From Symsagittifera roscoffensis (taxonomy: Eukaryota > Xenacoelomorpha > Acoela > Convolutidae): a stretch of DNA of 64,000 nucleotides. Location: contig NC_087062.1 in the NCBI RefSeq assembly GCF_963678635.1, positions 37,658,518-37,722,517 on the forward strand, given 5' to 3'. Under the pieces are notes generated by a model. It saw nothing but the letters and a program-made list of their open reading frames with translations. It was not told the DNA's origin and did no database searches. This document shows positions 62,801-64,000 of the stretch, piece after piece (the first letter of the stretch is position 1; every line of letters begins with the position of its first letter). The position numbers were made by a program, and so were the translations under genes.

Positions 62801-64000
62801 TTTGTTGCTGCGCTCGAACCTGGTCCAGCAAGAACTCTCTCGCATGAATATAAACAGCCTCTCATTATTGGATAAAACGGTGCAAGTCACACCACAAGTA
62901 ATGCGGACGCTGGGTGGATTGTTAGAAAGAGAAGTGACCAGAGATGACCCCGAGTGGACAGCAGCAGTGGCATCGCTAACAGTCAGTGAGAACGTGAAGA
63001 TCATGCCGTCCAGACAACAGCACGAAGAGAACAAGAGGGATTGTAGGACAATAGTTCAGCAACTAGTATCCTCAATACCCCAAGAGATTTTAACCAGTAC
63101 TTCTTACGGACAGAAAGGACAGGAGAGCGGCAGGCAAAAGAAAACTGTCACCTTTGTAGACCGGGATAAAGACGGTGAAGTTGTAGAACAAAATCTGCTG
63201 CAAGACTATTTGTCCGGGGAGAAGGATGAGGAGAAAAACCAGCGATCACAAGATCAACACCCGGGACAAGGAAATTTGTCCGGGGAGTCCGAGATAGACG
63301 AGAAAATTCCTGAGGAGAAACAGGACCTAGAGAAGAAAGTTCTGTCCGGGGAGTTCAGATGGATGCGAAGGAAATACGGACATGATCTGGAGGAGCGTGC
63401 AGTCTCCAGCACAACACCTTCGAAGGACGATAAGTCAGAAAGCTCGAGAATGAACACCTATTCAGACAGGGATTCGACCTCGGGATCAGAACTGTCAGAA
63501 CTGGCGATACACACGCTACTAGTGGAAACTCGGGCGAGAAACCTGGACAGAGAGGTGTACCAGGATCCTGACAGTGATCGCTACCTAATACCAAGCGAAA
63601 GAGTCTTTGACAACGCAGCGGATGACTTAGAAACGATAGCGGTATCGAAACGTTCGATAAGCCTGTTGCCGCAGAAAGAGGTAGTCAGGACTGATCTTCA
63701 GCCGTTTCAACAAGAAACACAACCGTTGGCGAAGATTTGGTGCGTTAAGATGGAAGAAGACACACATCAGCCCAACGAGCTGAAAAGTCAGATGAGAGTC
63801 ATGAAGACGTACTTGAAGGCGAGATACAGACTCTCGGACCTTCTAAGGGCGCAGAGAAATGATCGCATGACAAGCAACCTAAAAAGGTGGATAGAAAACG
63901 GTGCACCTGACAAAGGTGACCTGGAAGAAGACAGCTATAGGATCCTGAGACAATACTTCATGCAGAAGGAGGGGAGATTATATCTGAACAAGGACGGGAT
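56856..64000 (+). CDS. Ty3/gypsy gag-pol polyprotein, intact, runs off the window
   Basis: One uninterrupted frame of at least 2,381 codons from the ATG at 56856. Several later motifs were checked to be in this frame. Domains: an N-terminal extension (about 1-560) with acidic/Ser-rich stretches and a coiled coil near 310-410; gag capsid-like region (about 580-760); two CCHC knuckles (C799, C851); aspartic protease LLDTGA (catalytic D1158); RT with FCCDFRYLN, DLGSAFWQ, FGLCNAT and catalytic YVDD (1643-1646); RNase H with TDAS (about 1792-1795), DNRALSWL and QNADSLS; a linker of about 430 residues; then the lead-in to integrase at the edge (GRLYLNKDG). Gag and pol share one frame with no shift or stop. 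Open frame and intact catalytic motifs suggest a young, possibly active copy. The end lies beyond the window. Confidence 0.93.
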   Translation, partial: MSLDKSRIPKRGNSSRKFIPEKQRKTMTDPFVDWIKRTRSDKEGTVSGRMVETRSQKTSEERRELLEVEVNTDHTMNDNQGVNGLEGRGRRLASESTPVEQGHDFATSTGTLDREEMSELSDISTEVTATRRSPTDNTMMASGTGKQTTSSSFSERMKNTFGNIFPFSMGGGAGNDGESQEEEDEEEQGDFGSQVSLNSSIQESEAHVGRETGTMDKFGVVTTISKEANTPGQSKDFTIRTSSEPQPEESRTRGLGNALADPEIDNEKTSRQRVKARISTSTKLPGTDRVTPPLVTPLMDNGAALEEALNNIVGSLGEQNEQMSIRMSDLERAVHIERESLREEINRNRQEVDRSEKRLKERTDEHMTRNLSRMTREAEQRELRLRADMEKLRIQQEQSLGSLDTKIDAMMERRTQAIMDRLDGLLSSKSGPKEGEPNSGGPSREPRVNFNERRKTYGSTRGRGSSSGYATRSNTAWGPNSRASSTGNRQNSNERPTQSTHATGRSDSGKMGHTSPRRSHMGQAGNAHGDSDCRDVPHTEPSTRCENTQAGHSRDATAMATAFEPLNRSLETFLTRLSRTNERSEKSRRVFKKPRCYKDESDGCIDTWIEVMKLHFEEEDLSERQECSALTSNLEGTALNCVMAKKQYQRDTAEKIFEILLNRFGSGVQGHQAMMRFEKRRQREDETIDKFLDDLEMLRRRSQPDESNRRMNLAVASKFIDGVKNDELRTMLATHYTPLSTNAPTPEELRLKSKEYLLLKPPSRSGYYKNNYGNFNNGPANQGNNWYKPRDDMDKRRSCANCSSTDHHVSACPAYKQGMKAIGFSLEDEDASELEHEDFMRGVIAKFGPRCFFCNLEGHFKSDCPQFWDAVADIKHPRHEEALSGVNASKARLLNEAEARRKDKPQELAAKKMQAVTGEAREPEPATAADDFKIDYKAAAKDALNRVQQELVTKEIEQKVKLELENEKLQEQLNTFEATEFEETKTPSSLDMKLKVISGKRFGMAPQGKKIQSIISVAGHQVIRNLSEPSEFTLMHLDTYADYLRQVEPRTESRDVRALLTTGGPRMKKLHGRYLEVYGPYQIMLNVDGISIYTRTYITTDDDQMGQIYLGEEELKVRRIGHDAMMEQDAVHIGYEADVTAHLLDTNGTKIGVTGLLDTGAVVSVMPIKTWERMGFTREDLIPTNLRLAAANRGAIYVAGRTPVTVLHMGGRNLWMSFLVVENLDDADQFILGRDFVRNFDVMIDLNNGLIRIRNPDRKYVKRPINRIITDENKVPVFLDRKVKLQPGQAVVAIFRMRNLNSLSDSKQVCLVPNPNSQSSVILGRSFSVTRNGLCVSVLLNTLDTTVSIQRGKKLGYALPMRTDYEETQNLKKYSVKDCPYHANKDKILKRIDELKSIRKLFSMKSETDDGLSSCSNFPERPSSYELDSDKPVLPEIEHLKGKIGEGDFEKLRDLLDRNAEVFSKHKADIGCCNFVEHEIELEEGAVPHREGARRMTPHKSEACRAEIEMLLEYDMIEPSKSPWACGVVMAKKKGGQLRFCCDFRYLNAVTIKDAYPIPRIDESLSKLGDAKFFTTLDLGSAFWQVPLRKKDREKTGFACELGLYQWKRMPFGLCNATATFQRLMAQALTGVTKKYGNLLMCYVDDVVIATPTLEDHIDRLDEVFGCMKRAGLKCKPSKCEILRDSIKYLGRMVDRHGVRPDPEAVEAVLTWKAPRTDTQLMSFLGFANYYREFIKGYADKVYPMQKLMRNKGKKFEWNDEAEVAFENIKRELCEAPVLGMPTEKGMYVLDTDASVVAISGILHQEQEWNGRTVLRPIAYGSKVLSDTEMKYGAPKAEMFAVVTFVEKYRAYLGSAPFKLRVDNRALSWLKTYSMDQSYIGRWIVRLDGYHMIIEHRMRDKHQNADSLSKKTEFYERLEQKQANQAEVKEGFSFLDKETYEALPLTRWLDKSGHPIPGHPELPVEKAAEIKILSKEDPVPLDLLLRSNLVQQELSRMNINSLSLLDKTVQVTPQVMRTLGGLLEREVTRDDPEWTAAVASLTVSENVKIMPSRQQHEENKRDCRTIVQQLVSSIPQEILTSTSYGQKGQESGRQKKTVTFVDRDKDGEVVEQNLLQDYLSGEKDEEKNQRSQDQHPGQGNLSGESEIDEKIPEEKQDLEKKVLSGEFRWMRRKYGHDLEERAVSSTTPSKDDKSESSRMNTYSDRDSTSGSELSELAIHTLLVETRARNLDREVYQDPDSDRYLIPSERVFDNAADDLETIAVSKRSISLLPQKEVVRTDLQPFQQETQPLAKIWCVKMEEDTHQPNELKSQMRVMKTYLKARYRLSDLLRAQRNDRMTSNLKRWIENGAPDKGDLEEDSYRILRQYFMQKEGRLYLNKDG
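63145..63380 (+). repeat. 66 bp (22-residue) repeat inside the RNase H-integrase linker
   Basis: TTGTCCGGGGAG at 63210 and 63276 and CTGTCCGGGGAG at 63342 are spaced exactly 66 bp apart, each encoding LSGE in frame. Flanks are charged (KDEEKN, EEKQDLEKK) but diverged, so only the LSGE core is retained. Confidence 0.85.

Noticed and set aside
57020-63594. Many minus-strand ORFs of 60-134 codons
   Set aside because: They are antisense shadows of the intact gag-pol frame on the plus strand and show no domains.

Overview
The window looks like nuclear DNA of an AT-rich metazoan, probably an invertebrate. Coding sequence is split by GT-AG introns. Recognisable host genes include LIM, IGFBP-like, eIF6, BORCS8-like and MAP2K-like proteins. 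Most of the remaining DNA is retroelements, tandem repeats and AT-rich sequence without genes. The species cannot be fixed from sequence alone. Nothing suggests bacteria, an organelle or a plasmid.

Layout: 1-662 is the 3' end of an LTR retroelement (ORF tail plus LTR). 763-1147 (minus) holds two exons of a LIM-domain gene. 1.15-10.3 kb has no convincing host gene but carries a minus-strand scrap of Ty3/gypsy gag (about 8.4-8.7 kb). 10.43-20.9 kb is an old AT-rich Ty3/gypsy-type element with 5' LTR, PBS, gag, protease, RT-RNase H, integrase and a possible truncated env-like frame, broken by many stops. 22.93-26.11 kb (plus) is a six-exon gene for a secreted cysteine-rich IGFBP-domain protein. 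It converges on a minus-strand pair: BORCS8-like (26.43-26.75 kb) and, just upstream of it in the same orientation, eIF6 (26.98-31.37 kb, three exons). 32.98-43.70 kb (minus) is a two-exon MAP2K-like kinase. Its 9.6 kb intron holds a solo LTR with target-site duplication, a dead LINE and several tandem arrays.

The right third is dominated by one Ty3/gypsy lineage. 45.9-51.6 kb is a decayed gag-protease relic containing a very recent 1.96 kb duplication (D1 and D2). Between the two copies sits a 727 bp piece (X) copied from the arm of a 2.2 kb inverted-repeat element at 51.66-53.88 kb. Upstream of an apparently intact copy of the lineage, 54-56.1 kb carries a dense array of the motif AATCCGGAGGGGTC. 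From 56,856 to the window edge one uninterrupted frame of at least 2,381 codons encodes gag, two zinc knuckles, protease, RT, RNase H and a long novel linker that leads toward integrase.

The points most worth a second look are the motif array upstream of gag, the D-X-D rearrangement, the unusual extensions of the gag-pol polyprotein, and the tight eIF6/BORCS8 spacing with a splice-acceptor-like site and no poly(A) hexamer between the genes.
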